Of a DNA stretch of 64,000 nucleotides, positions 17,430-27,457 are shown piece by piece (positions within the stretch are counted from its first letter, which is position 1; the number at the start of each line of letters is the position of its first letter). The DNA is from an uncultured Slackia sp. (GTDB lineage Bacteria > Actinomycetota > Coriobacteriia > Coriobacteriales > Eggerthellaceae). Under the pieces are notes generated by a model. It ran no database searches, was not told the origin of the DNA, and saw only the letters and a program-made list of their open reading frames with translations. The stretch is taken from assembly GCF_934630525.1 (NCBI RefSeq), contig NZ_CAKTVX010000002.1, positions 62,001 to 126,000 of the forward strand, written 5' to 3'. Both the position numbers and the translations under genes were made by a program.

Positions 17430-19427
17430 ATGGAAGATTTCATTTTGGACATACTCGCTCGCATTCGCGAGCTTGAACGCGCGCTCACGGCAAACGAGCT
17501 CGAAGATATCGTGCGCGCCCACAACCAGGGAATACGCGAAAACCAATCGCATATCTCGAAGCGACGCGCACTGCCGTTTTTTCTCAAAGTGCGCGAGAGC
17601 GACCCGCAGCGCTGGGCCTCGTGGAACATTTCGACCAACGAAGACGCCCTTCTGCTTCAAACCTTGCGCATGAAACCGCGTCGCACCGCATCGGGCGTCG
17701 CCACCATCACCGTCATAACCAAGCCGTGGCTCTGCTCGGGCGCGTGCATCTATTGCCCCAACGACGTGCGCATGCCGAAAAGCTATTTGCACAACGAACC
17801 CGCATGCCAGCGTGCAGAACGTAACTGCTTCGACCCCTACCTGCAGGTGTCATCGCGCCTGCGCGCGCTCACGAGCATGGGCCATGTGACCGACAAAATC
17901 GAGCTCATCGTATTGGGTGGCACGTGGAACGATTACCCCGAAAGCTATCGCATCTGGTTCGTGCGCGAACTGTTCCGTGCCCTTAACGACGCGAAAGAAA
18001 GCGATACGAAGCGCGCTGACAACGCATGCGAGAAGACCTCGGCAGTCGTCCCGCACGATAACTCCCTTACGCAAAGGAGCGAAGTCGACGACAAAAATGA
18101 CCGCGACGAAATCGCTGATGACACTGATTCAGCCAATCAACCCATCACCGCGCGTGCATTCGCCCACCAAAACGAAACCGAACGTCGCGCGTTCTACGAC
18201 GAGGTGGGTATATCACACGACCCCGAGGCACTTGCCGAGGCATGCACCTACGCTCAACAGCGCGTATACAACGGCGAAGAGACCCACGCCCAGGCGATTC
18301 GCGAACTCTACGGCGATAATCACGCTTGGCAACACGTATCGACCATGCAAATCGCCACGCTCGACGACGTTTTCCACGAGCACGTGCGCAACGTAAACGC
18401 CGCGCACCGCAACGTGGGCCTCGTCATTGAAACGCGCCCCGATTCCATCAACTGCGAGTCGCTCGCCCTTATGCGCGCGCTCGGCTGCACCAAAATCCAA
18501 ATGGGCGTGCAAAGCCTCGACGAGCACGTGCTCAAGGCGAACAAACGCTATACCTCGCCCGAGCAAATCGCTCGGGCATTCGCGCTCTGCCGCCTTTTCG
18601 GCTTCAAATCGCACGCGCACTTCATGGCGAACCTGCATGGGGCCACGCCTAACGGCGACGCCTCCGATTTCCGCACGCTCGTAAGCGACACGCGCTTCTT
18701 GCCCGACGAGGTGAAAATGTACCCCTGCGCGCTCATCGATGGCACGGGGCTCATGGCGCACTATGCCGACGGCACGTGGCGGCCCTACAACGAACGCGAA
18801 CTCGTGGGCGTGCTTGCCGACAACGTGCTCGCAACCCCGCCTTACACGCGCATCTCACGCATGATTCGCGATTTCTCATCGGGCGATATTGTCGACGGGA
18901 ATAAGAAGGTCAACCTTCGCGAAGTCGTGGAAGCGGAAGCCGATCGCTTAGCCGCACAAAACGACACGCCAATCCAGGAGATTCGTCATCGCGAACTCGC
19001 GGGAGCGCAGACGGAAATCGGTAAGCTATCGCTCGTCGATTTCGAATACGAAACCTCAAACACAAACGAGCATTTCCTGCAGTGGGTGACGCCCGAAAAT
19101 CGCATCGCTGGCTTTTTGCGCCTCTCGCTCCCCTGCCAGCACGAGGTCGAAAAGTTGCAAGAAACCGAAGGCGCCTTCCCTATCGAAGCCGGACAAGCCA
19201 TGATTCGCGAAGTGCATGTATACGGAAAGGTCGCCCAGCTTCACGGCGAGGGGCAAAACGCTCAGCACCGAGGCCTCGGCAAAGCGCTCGTCGAGCGCGC
19301 ATGCGAAATCGCACGCGATGCCGGCTATCGAAGCATCAACGTCATTAGCGCCATTGGCACGCGCGGCTACTATGCCCGTCTCGGATTTGAACAAGCCGAG
19401 CTTTACCAGCGACGAACCCTGCGCTAG
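17430..19427 (+). CDS. Elp3-like tRNA U34 carboxymethyl-modifying radical SAM/GNAT enzyme
   Basis: 665 residues. The radical-SAM cluster is CSGACIYC (Cys 102, 106, 109) followed by PND and the Elp3-specific SY. Further radical-SAM features are VLGGTWNDYP, VIETRPDSINCE and KIQMGVQSLD. A C-terminal GNAT acetyltransferase domain (about 560-665) has QHRGLGKALVERACEIARDAG. Family knowledge: Elp3 uses acetyl-CoA and radical chemistry to make cm5U34 in tRNA. Residues about 188-240 form a charged low-complexity insertion inside the radical-SAM domain that is not part of the family core. No other Elongator subunits are expected in bacteria. Confidence 0.92.
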   Translation: MEDFILDILARIRELERALTANELEDIVRAHNQGIRENQSHISKRRALPFFLKVRESDPQRWASWNISTNEDALLLQTLRMKPRRTASGVATITVITKPWLCSGACIYCPNDVRMPKSYLHNEPACQRAERNCFDPYLQVSSRLRALTSMGHVTDKIELIVLGGTWNDYPESYRIWFVRELFRALNDAKESDTKRADNACEKTSAVVPHDNSLTQRSEVDDKNDRDEIADDTDSANQPITARAFAHQNETERRAFYDEVGISHDPEALAEACTYAQQRVYNGEETHAQAIRELYGDNHAWQHVSTMQIATLDDVFHEHVRNVNAAHRNVGLVIETRPDSINCESLALMRALGCTKIQMGVQSLDEHVLKANKRYTSPEQIARAFALCRLFGFKSHAHFMANLHGATPNGDASDFRTLVSDTRFLPDEVKMYPCALIDGTGLMAHYADGTWRPYNERELVGVLADNVLATPPYTRISRMIRDFSSGDIVDGNKKVNLREVVEAEADRLAAQNDTPIQEIRHRELAGAQTEIGKLSLVDFEYETSNTNEHFLQWVTPENRIAGFLRLSLPCQHEVEKLQETEGAFPIEAGQAMIREVHVYGKVAQLHGEGQNAQHRGLGKALVERACEIARDAGYRSINVISAIGTRGYYARLGFEQAELYQRRTLR

Positions 19428-19480
19428 CGAGCCGCCGAATGGTTACAATATCGGCAACGCAACCATTCGAGGAGGAATAC

Positions 19481-20626
19481 ATGGCGCAAGCTCAAACAAA
19501 GCTTACAACGTGGCAAGCCGCATGCATTATTACTGGCTATGGCGTAGGTAGCGGCATCATGACGCTGCCGTATCTCGTCAATCGCGCGGGGATCATTTCA
19601 TGCATCGTCATCCTGCTTATCGCTTTCTTCTTCAGCTATTGCATGCACATGATGCTTGCAGAAATGATCATCGGCTCGGGTCGCGACGCCCAAATTGTCA
19701 CCATGTTCAAAAAATTCTTGTTCAAAGGAAAGTTCGCAAGGGTCCTAACCGCAGTTTTCTTCGCACTTACCGTTGTCGTGCTCATCGCAAATTTAGCCGC
19801 ATACATTGCCGGCGGCGCAGAAATCCTGCAAGCAGCCGGGCTTCCCCCTATGGCAGCCAAGCTCGTCTTCTACGCTATCGCAGCATCGGTTGTCTTGTTC
19901 GGATTAAAAGTACTCGGCATGTCCGAGTCGATTTCAATTGCAATCATCATTGCAATCATTGCCGTTTTGGCTGGAGCCTCCCTGTTTCACCTCGACAATC
20001 CGTTCAATCTCTCCGCAGGCCAACCTAATGAGCTGCTCGCATTCTTCGGCATGGCGATGTTCTCATTCGTTGCTTTCTTTAGCGTGCCTCAAGCAGTACA
20101 GGGACTTAATGGAGACCCCACGAAAGTGCGGCATGCCATCCTCCTTGGGCTTGGACTGAATCTCGCATTCATCGTCGTCATCGTCGGATGCTCGCTAGCT
20201 GCATCGGCTTCCATAACCGAGCTCGCCATAATCGGCTGGTCGCAAGGCATCGGCACATGGGCGCAAGTGCTCGGCTCGGTTTTCACTATACTCGCGATGC
20301 TCACGACGTATTGGTCTATCTCTTTAGCATTGTCGGATATCGTACGCGAGCAAACCAACTGGAATAAAAATCTCTGCTGGCTCATCGCGACACTGCCTTC
20401 GCTGCTCCTCGTACTCGCAAATGCTGGAAGCTTCCTTGATATTATGCGCATTGTCGGCGGACTCATCTCGGTCATGATTGCCATCTTGGTCGTTCCTGCC
20501 TATCGTGCTTGTCGAAAAGAAAATGGGCAAACGCTGCTACCAACCTCCCTTAGCAGTCTGCCCATGCAAATCCTAGTTGCTGGAGCATTTATCATTGCGG
20601 CCGTCGGAAGCGCCGTGAGCATTTAG
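19481..20626 (+). CDS. Amino-acid permease (HAAAP/APC superfamily)
   Basis: 381 residues with about eleven hydrophobic membrane segments. The first helix carries TGYGVGSGIMTLPYLVNRAG, the unwound Gly-rich motif typical of the aromatic/hydroxy amino-acid (HAAAP) and SLC38-like permeases. I use ATG 19481 because AGGAGGA lies eight bases upstream; an earlier in-frame start at 19439 has none. It is followed after nine bases by an amidohydrolase with its own AGGAGG, so the pair is an operon: uptake of an amino acid or amide, then hydrolysis. Substrate unknown. Confidence 0.87.
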   Translation: MAQAQTKLTTWQAACIITGYGVGSGIMTLPYLVNRAGIISCIVILLIAFFFSYCMHMMLAEMIIGSGRDAQIVTMFKKFLFKGKFARVLTAVFFALTVVVLIANLAAYIAGGAEILQAAGLPPMAAKLVFYAIAASVVLFGLKVLGMSESISIAIIIAIIAVLAGASLFHLDNPFNLSAGQPNELLAFFGMAMFSFVAFFSVPQAVQGLNGDPTKVRHAILLGLGLNLAFIVVIVGCSLAASASITELAIIGWSQGIGTWAQVLGSVFTILAMLTTYWSISLALSDIVREQTNWNKNLCWLIATLPSLLLVLANAGSFLDIMRIVGGLISVMIAILVVPAYRACRKENGQTLLPTSLSSLPMQILVAGAFIIAAVGSAVSI

Positions 20627-20635
20627 GAGGATCGA

Positions 20636-22285
20636 ATGAAAACGGTATTCACCAACGCCATCTTCCATACTATGGAAGACGAGAACGACCTCTGTGGCAC
20701 CATCGTCGTCGAGGACGGCCGCATCGTGGCACTTGATTCGCCTGCAGGTGGGCGAAGCCCACTTAACATAGATGAGCTCGCGACAAAAGATACCAAAGTC
20801 GTCGACCTGCATGGTGCGCATGCATTTCCTGCACTCATTGACTCGCATATGCATATGATGGAAGCAATCGCTTTCAACGCTATGACCGTCGAGATATGCC
20901 ATTTCGAAAATGGCTCTGTCGAACCACATACTTTAACGGGAGCCGAGAGCATTATTCGCAACCATGTCGCCAACACAAAACCCGATTCGCTTTCAGTATT
21001 CGCCAACTACTTCGCCGCAACGTTCGATGAAGGCCGCCTTCCCACGCGCTTCGAGCTTGACGACTGGGGCGCCGGACGCGAGATACTCGTTCTCAATTTC
21101 GACGGACACTCAAGCTCCTGTTCTACCTCCCTGCTCAAGGCGGTTGGGCTTTTCGGAAAAGTAGCAGACAATGGCATTCTAAGTGGCCCCGACCACGATG
21201 CGAACATCGGAACGCTCACGGCGCATGCTGTAGGGTCTCTCACCCCTGCAGCGATAGCACGCGGCACCGCTGAATTCTGCAACGCATGCGCTTCGTACGG
21301 CATCGGAACGATATGCGCACTCGAAGGGACCGACGACGGCCCTCGCGACCGTGCAGTGGAAGCCTTTGCGCATTACGCCAAGCGCCTCCCTCTTGACGTC
21401 CGCCTGTTTCCGCAATACATGGATGAGGAAAGGCTCTCCCGAGTACTGCCCACCATGCGCACGCCACGCGTCGGCGGATGCATGAAATGGGAGCTCGACG
21501 GGTCAGTCGGGTCGCATACGGCCGCATTCGAAACACCTTATATAAACGGATCGCAAGGTTCGCTTTACTTCGAAACGGAGAAGCTAGAAAAAACCGTTCG
21601 AAGCCTCGCCGAACGAGGCTTCACGGTATCGGCCCACGCGATTGGCGAGTTGGCTATTGAACAGCTCGTCGGCATTTACGAGCGCCTCAATGAAAAAGAC
21701 GCAATCGTCACCAACCCCGATGCCCCAGGTGCGGCGCGCATAAAGCACCGCATCGACCACTGCGAGTTTCCTTCGGTCAGCGACAGGGAACGAATTAACG
21801 TTCTTCGACCTTATATAACCATCCAGCCTGGCTACTCATGGATAGACAAACGATACTTGCACGGATATGAGAGGCTCCTCTCACCCGAAAAAATCAATCA
21901 GCAAATTCCGTTGAAAGACTTCGCCGAGGCTGGCATTCCAATGCTTGGTTCAAGCGACGCACCAGTGCAAACCGTCGATCCCTATTTACAAATGCGCGGA
22001 ATGCGAGAGTTTTACTTGGAAGACCAATCGCTCACTGCTTTCGAGGCTCTGAAGACCTATACAGTGAACGGCGGAGCGGCGCTCGGCGAGGCCAAGGGAC
22101 TTCTGCGCGAAGGATACGAGGCGAGCTTTTTCACCTGTGATGTAGACCTCATAAAATGCGAGCCGTCTGAGCTGGAAGGATTCCATGCCACCAGCCTTTG
22201 GATGCATGGAAAGCGCTATGAGCCCCTTCCAGCAAACATTTCAACACTTGCGCGAATTGCCGTTACCAAGCCTCGCCTGATTTAG
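20636..22285 (+). CDS. Amidohydrolase family 3 metal-dependent hydrolase (YtcJ-like)
   Basis: 549 residues. An N-terminal composite domain (MKTVFTNAIFHTMEDEND, VVEDGRIVAL) leads into a TIM-barrel with the metal site ALIDSHMHMMEA, a later HAIGELAIEQ, the KHRIDHCEF motif and the C-terminal GSSDAPVQTVDPY aspartate. These are the hallmarks of Amidohydrolase_3/YtcJ enzymes that cleave C-N bonds of amides or formyl groups. The real substrate of most members is unknown. Pairing with an amino-acid-type permease suggests an imported N-acyl or cyclic amino-acid derivative. A terminator follows. Confidence 0.9.
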   Translation: MKTVFTNAIFHTMEDENDLCGTIVVEDGRIVALDSPAGGRSPLNIDELATKDTKVVDLHGAHAFPALIDSHMHMMEAIAFNAMTVEICHFENGSVEPHTLTGAESIIRNHVANTKPDSLSVFANYFAATFDEGRLPTRFELDDWGAGREILVLNFDGHSSSCSTSLLKAVGLFGKVADNGILSGPDHDANIGTLTAHAVGSLTPAAIARGTAEFCNACASYGIGTICALEGTDDGPRDRAVEAFAHYAKRLPLDVRLFPQYMDEERLSRVLPTMRTPRVGGCMKWELDGSVGSHTAAFETPYINGSQGSLYFETEKLEKTVRSLAERGFTVSAHAIGELAIEQLVGIYERLNEKDAIVTNPDAPGAARIKHRIDHCEFPSVSDRERINVLRPYITIQPGYSWIDKRYLHGYERLLSPEKINQQIPLKDFAEAGIPMLGSSDAPVQTVDPYLQMRGMREFYLEDQSLTAFEALKTYTVNGGAALGEAKGLLREGYEASFFTCDVDLIKCEPSELEGFHATSLWMHGKRYEPLPANISTLARIAVTKPRLI

Positions 22286-22305
22286 GAAAACGCAGAATCG
22301 AAAAA

Positions 22306-22335
22306 AATGGGCTGTTCTCAAAAGAACAGCCCATT
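22306..22335. terminator. Intrinsic terminator between convergent amidohydrolase and purL
   Basis: AATGGGCTGTTCT pairs with AGAACAGCCCATT (13 bp, loop of four). On the - strand it is followed by seven T, so it is strongest for purL. Confidence 0.9.
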
Positions 22336-22361
22336 GCACTTTAAGGGGTAATGTGCCTCGT

Positions 22362-25300
22362 TTAGGCGAAGTAGCTCACGCCGCCCTCGAAGAGCGGTTG
22401 ATACTTATCGCCCGGCACATTCTTGTACAAGCCAGCGCCACTGCGCTCAGAGTGACCCATCTTGCCGAAGATGCGGCCATCGGGGCTCGTAATGCCTTCG
22501 ATAGCGAGCACCGAGCCATTCGGATTTGCGCCGAGCGCCATGCTCGGCTCGCCCGCAGCATCGACATACTGCGTGGCGATTTGGCCGGCGGCCTTCATTT
22601 GGGCAATGACTTCATCGCTTGCAACAAAGCGGCCCTCGCCATGGGAAATCGCCACCGTGTGAATGTCGCCCACTTCGCAGCGGGAAAGCCACGGCGAGAG
22701 GTTCGAGGCGACGCGCGTGCGCACAAGCCCGCTCTGGTGACGACCAATTTCATTGAACGTCAGCGTCGGCGCTGCGGCGGTCGCGTCAACGATGTCGCCG
22801 TAAGGCACCAAGCCCAGCTTCACGAGCGCTTGGAAGCCGTTGCAAATGCCCAACATAAGGCCGTCGCGATTCTGCAGCAAATCGCGCACGGCTTCGGTCA
22901 CCTGCGGCGCGCGGAAGAATGCCGTGATGAACTTCGCGGAGCCATCCGGCTCGTCGCCGCCCGAGAAACCGCCCGGCAGCATCACAATCTGGCTGCGGTG
23001 AATAGCCTCGGCCAGCGCAGCCGTGCTTTCGGCAACCTTGGCGGGCGTGAGGTTGTTAATCACGAACACCTCGGCCTCGGCACCAGCGCGCTCGAAGGCA
23101 TGCGCCGTGTCGTATTCGCAGTTCGTGCCCGGGAACACGGGAATCACGACATGCGGGCGCGCGATAGAGCCAGCGAACGTAAGCGGTTTGGCTTCAGTGA
23201 AGCTCACTTTTTCAACCTTGGCATGCGCGGCAGCGTCGTCGGCGGCGCTGCGATACGGGAACACGCCTTCGATGCCGTGCTCCCAAGCTTCCTGCAGTTC
23301 AGCCATATCGAGCGTCTCGTCAAGCGTGCCAAAGACATATGCCTCACTGGTTTCGCCCACATGCTCGATAAGCACGCCATCGGTTGCGGGAATCTCAACG
23401 CCATCGGCAAGCTCGATGAAGAAGCTGCCGTAAGCGAGCTTGAACAGCTCATCGGCGGAAAGCACGTCATTAAGCACCACGCCGATCTTGTTGCCCAGGC
23501 ACATTTTGAAGAGCGCCTCAGCGGAGCAGCCATAGCCAGGCGTTGCCGCAGCGAGCACCGAGCCGTCGCCGATGAGCTTCTCGACGAGCGCGAGCGTGGC
23601 GTTGAGCGAATCGGCCGCAGGAACCAGGTCGGCCGCATCGTACGCATTAGGAGCGATGCGAACCACCTTATGACCTGCGCCCTTGAACTCGGGAGAAGTC
23701 ACGCGATCGACCTCGCCGGTAGAAACCGCGAACGAGATGAGCGTCGGGGGCACATTGATTTCGGTGTCGCCTTCCTCAAAAGAGCCCGACATGGAATCTT
23801 TGCCGCCAATAGCGCCAATGCCTAGGTCGATCTGCGCTTCCAGGGCACCGAGCACAGCCGCCATGGGCTTGCCCCAGCGCTCGGGAACGTCGCGCAGGCG
23901 CTCGAAGTATTCCTGGAAGGAAAGGTATGCGGCATCACGCGTGAAGCCAGCGGCAACAAGGCGCGCAACGCTTTCCACAACCGAGATATACGCACCCTTG
24001 AACTGGTCTTTCTCCATGATGAAGGGATTGAAGCCCCACGCCATGGCGCTCGCGGTGTTCGTTTCGCCATCGACCGGGAACTTCGCGACCATAGCCTGCG
24101 CAGGCGTGAGCTGGCGCTCGCCGCCGAACGGCATGAGCACCGTGGCCGCGCCAATGGTGGAGTCGAAACGCTCGCCCAAGCCCTTGTTCGAGCACACGTT
24201 CAAATCGGTCACGAGGCTCTTCATGCGCTCGGCAACCGTAGCGCCCTCCCAATGCGGAGCATAGGGCTCGGCAGCAACTACATGGGCGGCCTGGTGCTTC
24301 GGTGCGCCATTGGAATTCAAGAATTCACGCGAAATATCGACGATAGCATCGCCGCGCCACGTCATGAGCAAGCGCGGGCTTTCGGTAACCGTGGCAACCA
24401 CGACGGCTTCGAGATTTTCCTCATGCGCATAGCCGATGAATTCCTCGACGTCCTCGGCGGCCAAAGCCACCGACATGCGCTCCTGGCTCTCGGAAATAGC
24501 CAGCTCAGTGCCATCGAGGCCGTCATATTTCTTGGGAACCATATCCAAATCGATGGACAAGCCGTCGCACAGCTCGCCGATGGAAACGGAAACGCCGCCA
24601 GCGCCGAAGTCGTTGCAGCGCTTGATCAGGCGGCACGCGTCGCCGCGGCGGAACAGGCGCTGAATCTTACGCTCGACGGGGGCGTTGCCCTTCTGAACCT
24701 CGGCACCCGAGGTCTCGATGCTGTCAACGTTCTGCGTTTTCGAGGAGCCGGTCGCGCCGCCAATGCCATCGCGGCCCGTGCGGCCGCCAAGCAGCACGAC
24801 CTTGTCGCCAGGAGCCGGGCACTCGCGACGCACGTGGTTTGCCGGAGTCGCGCCCACAACGGCGCCGACTTCCATGCGCTTGGCCACATAACCGGGATGA
24901 TAGAGCTCATGAACCTGGCCGGTCGCAAGACCGATCTGGTTGCCATAGCTCGAATAGCCCGCGGCGGCGGTGGTCACGAGCTTGCGCTGCGGGAGCTTGC
25001 CCGACAGCGTTTCAGAAACCGGACGTGTGGGGTCGGCCGCGCCGGTCACGCGCATGGCCTGGTACACGTAGCTGCGGCCCGAAAGGGGGTCGCGAATCGC
25101 GCCGCCCACGCACGTTGCCGCACCACCGAACGGCTCGATCTCGGTGGGGTGATTGTGGGTCTCGTTCTTGAAGAGGAACAGCCAGTCCTCGTCTTCGCCG
25201 TTTACGTCGACGGTCACCTTCACCGTACAGGCGTTGATTTCCTCAGACTCGTCGACATTCTTCATAATGCCCTTAGCCTTGAGGTACTTCGCGCCAATGG

Positions 25301-26147
25301 TGCCCATGTCCATGAGGCACACCGGCTTATGCTCGCGGCCAAGTTCGGCACGCATGGCCAGGTATTTGTCGAACGCGGCCTGCACGCAGGCGTCGTCGAT
25401 GGCGATATCGGTAAGCTCGGTGCCGAACGTGGTGTGGCGGCAGTGGTCGGACCAATAGGTGTCGACAACCTTCACCTCGGTAATGGTGGGGTTGCGGCCC
25501 TCTTTTTGGAAATAGCTCTGGAAGAACGTGATGTCGGCCAAATCCATCGCCAGGCCGCGCTCGGAAAGAAACGCCTCCAAGTCCGCTTCATCGAGGTCGA
25601 TAAACCCGTCAATAACCTCAACGGGATCAGGGTTCACGACCTGCATGTGCAGAGTCTCGCGCGGCGCAAGGGATGCCTCGCGGGCTTCAATCGGGTTGAT
25701 GACGTAATGCTTGATGGCGTCGACATCGGCGGCGGAAAGCTCGCCCTCGAGCACGTACACCTTGGCGGAGCGCACGTCGGGGCGCTCACCCTGGCTAATA
25801 AGCTGCACGCATTCGCTTGCGGAATCGGCGCGCTGGTCGAACTGGCCAGGCAAGAATTCCACGGCGAACACCGCCACGCCCGCAGGAGCGCTCACGCTTC
25901 CGTCGTCGGCGATCGTCGCACCCTCAACGGGCAATTCGGCCGTTGCGACATCGGCCTGCGGCTCGCTGAATACCGTAGGCACGCACTGGTCGAATAGTTC
26001 AGATGAAATGCCCTCAACGTCATAGCGATTGATCAAGCGTACGCGGGAAAGCCCGTCGATACCGAGAATCGTGCGCAGCTCGCCCGCGAGCTGGCGCGCC
26101 TCGACGTCAAAGCCGGGTCGTTTCTCAACGTAGATGCGTGAAACCAT
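22362..26147 (-). CDS. purL: Phosphoribosylformylglycinamidine synthase, single-chain form
   Basis: About 1261 residues from ATG 26147. It catalyses FGAR + Gln + ATP to FGAM in purine biosynthesis. Visible parts are an N-terminal PurS-like domain (MVSRIYVEKRPGFDVEARQL), FGAM-synthase halves with WSDHCRHTTF, KNETHNHPTEIEPFGGAATCVGG-type substrate loops and GGKDSMSGSF, and a C-terminal glutamine amidotransferase with nucleophile motif LGICNGFQAL and a late HGEGRF. PurS, PurL and PurQ functions are therefore on one chain. An in-frame ATG at 26318 would add 57 residues that do not resemble the family. I see no purine riboswitch upstream. Confidence 0.95.
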   Translation of the reverse strand: MVSRIYVEKRPGFDVEARQLAGELRTILGIDGLSRVRLINRYDVEGISSELFDQCVPTVFSEPQADVATAELPVEGATIADDGSVSAPAGVAVFAVEFLPGQFDQRADSASECVQLISQGERPDVRSAKVYVLEGELSAADVDAIKHYVINPIEAREASLAPRETLHMQVVNPDPVEVIDGFIDLDEADLEAFLSERGLAMDLADITFFQSYFQKEGRNPTITEVKVVDTYWSDHCRHTTFGTELTDIAIDDACVQAAFDKYLAMRAELGREHKPVCLMDMGTIGAKYLKAKGIMKNVDESEEINACTVKVTVDVNGEDEDWLFLFKNETHNHPTEIEPFGGAATCVGGAIRDPLSGRSYVYQAMRVTGAADPTRPVSETLSGKLPQRKLVTTAAAGYSSYGNQIGLATGQVHELYHPGYVAKRMEVGAVVGATPANHVRRECPAPGDKVVLLGGRTGRDGIGGATGSSKTQNVDSIETSGAEVQKGNAPVERKIQRLFRRGDACRLIKRCNDFGAGGVSVSIGELCDGLSIDLDMVPKKYDGLDGTELAISESQERMSVALAAEDVEEFIGYAHEENLEAVVVATVTESPRLLMTWRGDAIVDISREFLNSNGAPKHQAAHVVAAEPYAPHWEGATVAERMKSLVTDLNVCSNKGLGERFDSTIGAATVLMPFGGERQLTPAQAMVAKFPVDGETNTASAMAWGFNPFIMEKDQFKGAYISVVESVARLVAAGFTRDAAYLSFQEYFERLRDVPERWGKPMAAVLGALEAQIDLGIGAIGGKDSMSGSFEEGDTEINVPPTLISFAVSTGEVDRVTSPEFKGAGHKVVRIAPNAYDAADLVPAADSLNATLALVEKLIGDGSVLAAATPGYGCSAEALFKMCLGNKIGVVLNDVLSADELFKLAYGSFFIELADGVEIPATDGVLIEHVGETSEAYVFGTLDETLDMAELQEAWEHGIEGVFPYRSAADDAAAHAKVEKVSFTEAKPLTFAGSIARPHVVIPVFPGTNCEYDTAHAFERAGAEAEVFVINNLTPAKVAESTAALAEAIHRSQIVMLPGGFSGGDEPDGSAKFITAFFRAPQVTEAVRDLLQNRDGLMLGICNGFQALVKLGLVPYGDIVDATAAAPTLTFNEIGRHQSGLVRTRVASNLSPWLSRCEVGDIHTVAISHGEGRFVASDEVIAQMKAAGQIATQYVDAAGEPSMALGANPNGSVLAIEGITSPDGRIFGKMGHSERSGAGLYKNVPGDKYQPLFEGGVSYFA

Positions 26148-26472
26148 GGAGTTCCGCCCTTCCATTAAAACTTGCAAAGTTGGCTGTTCGCATAACCGTT
26201 TCATGATATCCCACTCTTGAGAGCGAAAGCGATGGAACCCGCATTTCCTTGGGGCAAACGCACGAAACGCGCGAGATTCGGAAAAAGAATCGCGCCACCC
26301 CTTCGCAATTGTCGCCATTCATTGCTCGATTTGTATCCCTTGATTAACTTTTTTCGCAAATGCACTTGGCGAAAGGCCGCTCATACGGTATAAGCACTAT
26401 TTGTTAGCCGTTGGTAACTGTTTACAGGAAGCGGTTGCCGTTTGCACACGAATCATTTTGATAGGAGGAGTT

Positions 26473-27324
26473 TTGCCACCCATCATTTCGCTTGAGCCAT
26501 CGCTGCGCCCCGATTCGCGCGCGATGGGCATGGCGGTGCGCGATCTTGAGACAAAGCTCGTGCGCCACGCCGCCCCTACCCTCGCAGGCATGAAACCCGC
26601 CAATCTATTCACTTATCGCACCACAAACTTCACGGAAGAGGAAGCGAGCTCGGCCATCGCGGAGATTTCCTCAAGGCTTGCCGGGTTTCATCTTCGCGTA
26701 GAACCCCTTGCAAACCGAGCCCGAGGCGTTTTGCTTTTGGTATTCCGTCCCGAGCTCGTCGAGAACGCTCTGGACAATGAACACGCCTGCAAGCTGCTTA
26801 TGCAGAGTGGTTTCAAAGACCTTTCTGCCGAAGGCGTCGTATCGGAAATCAAGCGCCGCATCCAAGCTGCCGACGCATCGCGCGCGACGCGCGTTCAAAC
26901 GAATCGCGAAGCCACGCCCGGGCCCAAACTCGAACGATTCGTTCCTTGCTGCGCCACGGGCCACCACCACGGCCATGGCCCGAATCACGTTTGCCAGTGC
27001 CGGGCAAAAGCCGCGCTTTCGCGAGAAGAACTCGAAACCACGCAAGGCGAATCGACATTCCCACACGAAATCGGGCTCATTCTTGGCTACCCTCCAGCCG
27101 ATGTGGCGGGATTCATCGCCCAAAAAGGCGCAGGGTATCTCGCCTGCGGCGGGTGGAAAGCGTATTCGGAACCGCAGAGCGCCCTCGAAACATTTCAGCG
27201 CAATCGCCGTTGTACGGAAGAATTCCAGGCGCTTTACGCGCAAGGAGCACCCCTCGAAGCCCTCGCCGATACCCGAAGCGGCACTGCGGTAAGCATATTC
27301 GATATGGCGCGAGCCGCGGTGTAG
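26473..27324 (+). CDS. DUF3793 family protein
   Basis: 283 residues from a TTG at 26473 directly behind AGGAGGAG; earlier in-frame ATGs lack a ribosome site. Conserved features of DUF3793 proteins are seen: HAAPTLAGMKPANLF near the N-terminus, RGVLLLVFRPELVE, the late HEIGLILGYPPADVAGFI, and a C-terminal GWKAYSEPQSALETFQRN. The middle carries a His/Cys-rich patch CCATGHHHGHGPNHVCQC that could bind metal. DUF3793 genes are frequently next to flavodoxins, as here, and have been linked to iron limitation; the molecular role is unknown. Confidence 0.85.
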   Translation: MPPIISLEPSLRPDSRAMGMAVRDLETKLVRHAAPTLAGMKPANLFTYRTTNFTEEEASSAIAEISSRLAGFHLRVEPLANRARGVLLLVFRPELVENALDNEHACKLLMQSGFKDLSAEGVVSEIKRRIQAADASRATRVQTNREATPGPKLERFVPCCATGHHHGHGPNHVCQCRAKAALSREELETTQGESTFPHEIGLILGYPPADVAGFIAQKGAGYLACGGWKAYSEPQSALETFQRNRRCTEEFQALYAQGAPLEALADTRSGTAVSIFDMARAAV

Positions 27325-27457
27325 GCGCCTTGGCCTCGCCGTCAGGCGCGGCCAAACACACTCAGGGGCCGCGCTGCAGCTAGGCCCCATCCAAACCCAG
27401 CGAAAACGCTTTCAGCGACGCATAGAAGAAAAGCACTCACTACTAAAAGGAGACACA

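Noticed and set aside
26148..26318. Longer PurL start at 26318
   Set aside because: The added 57 residues do not resemble PurL/PurS, while ATG 26147 gives the typical MVSRIYVEKRPG start.
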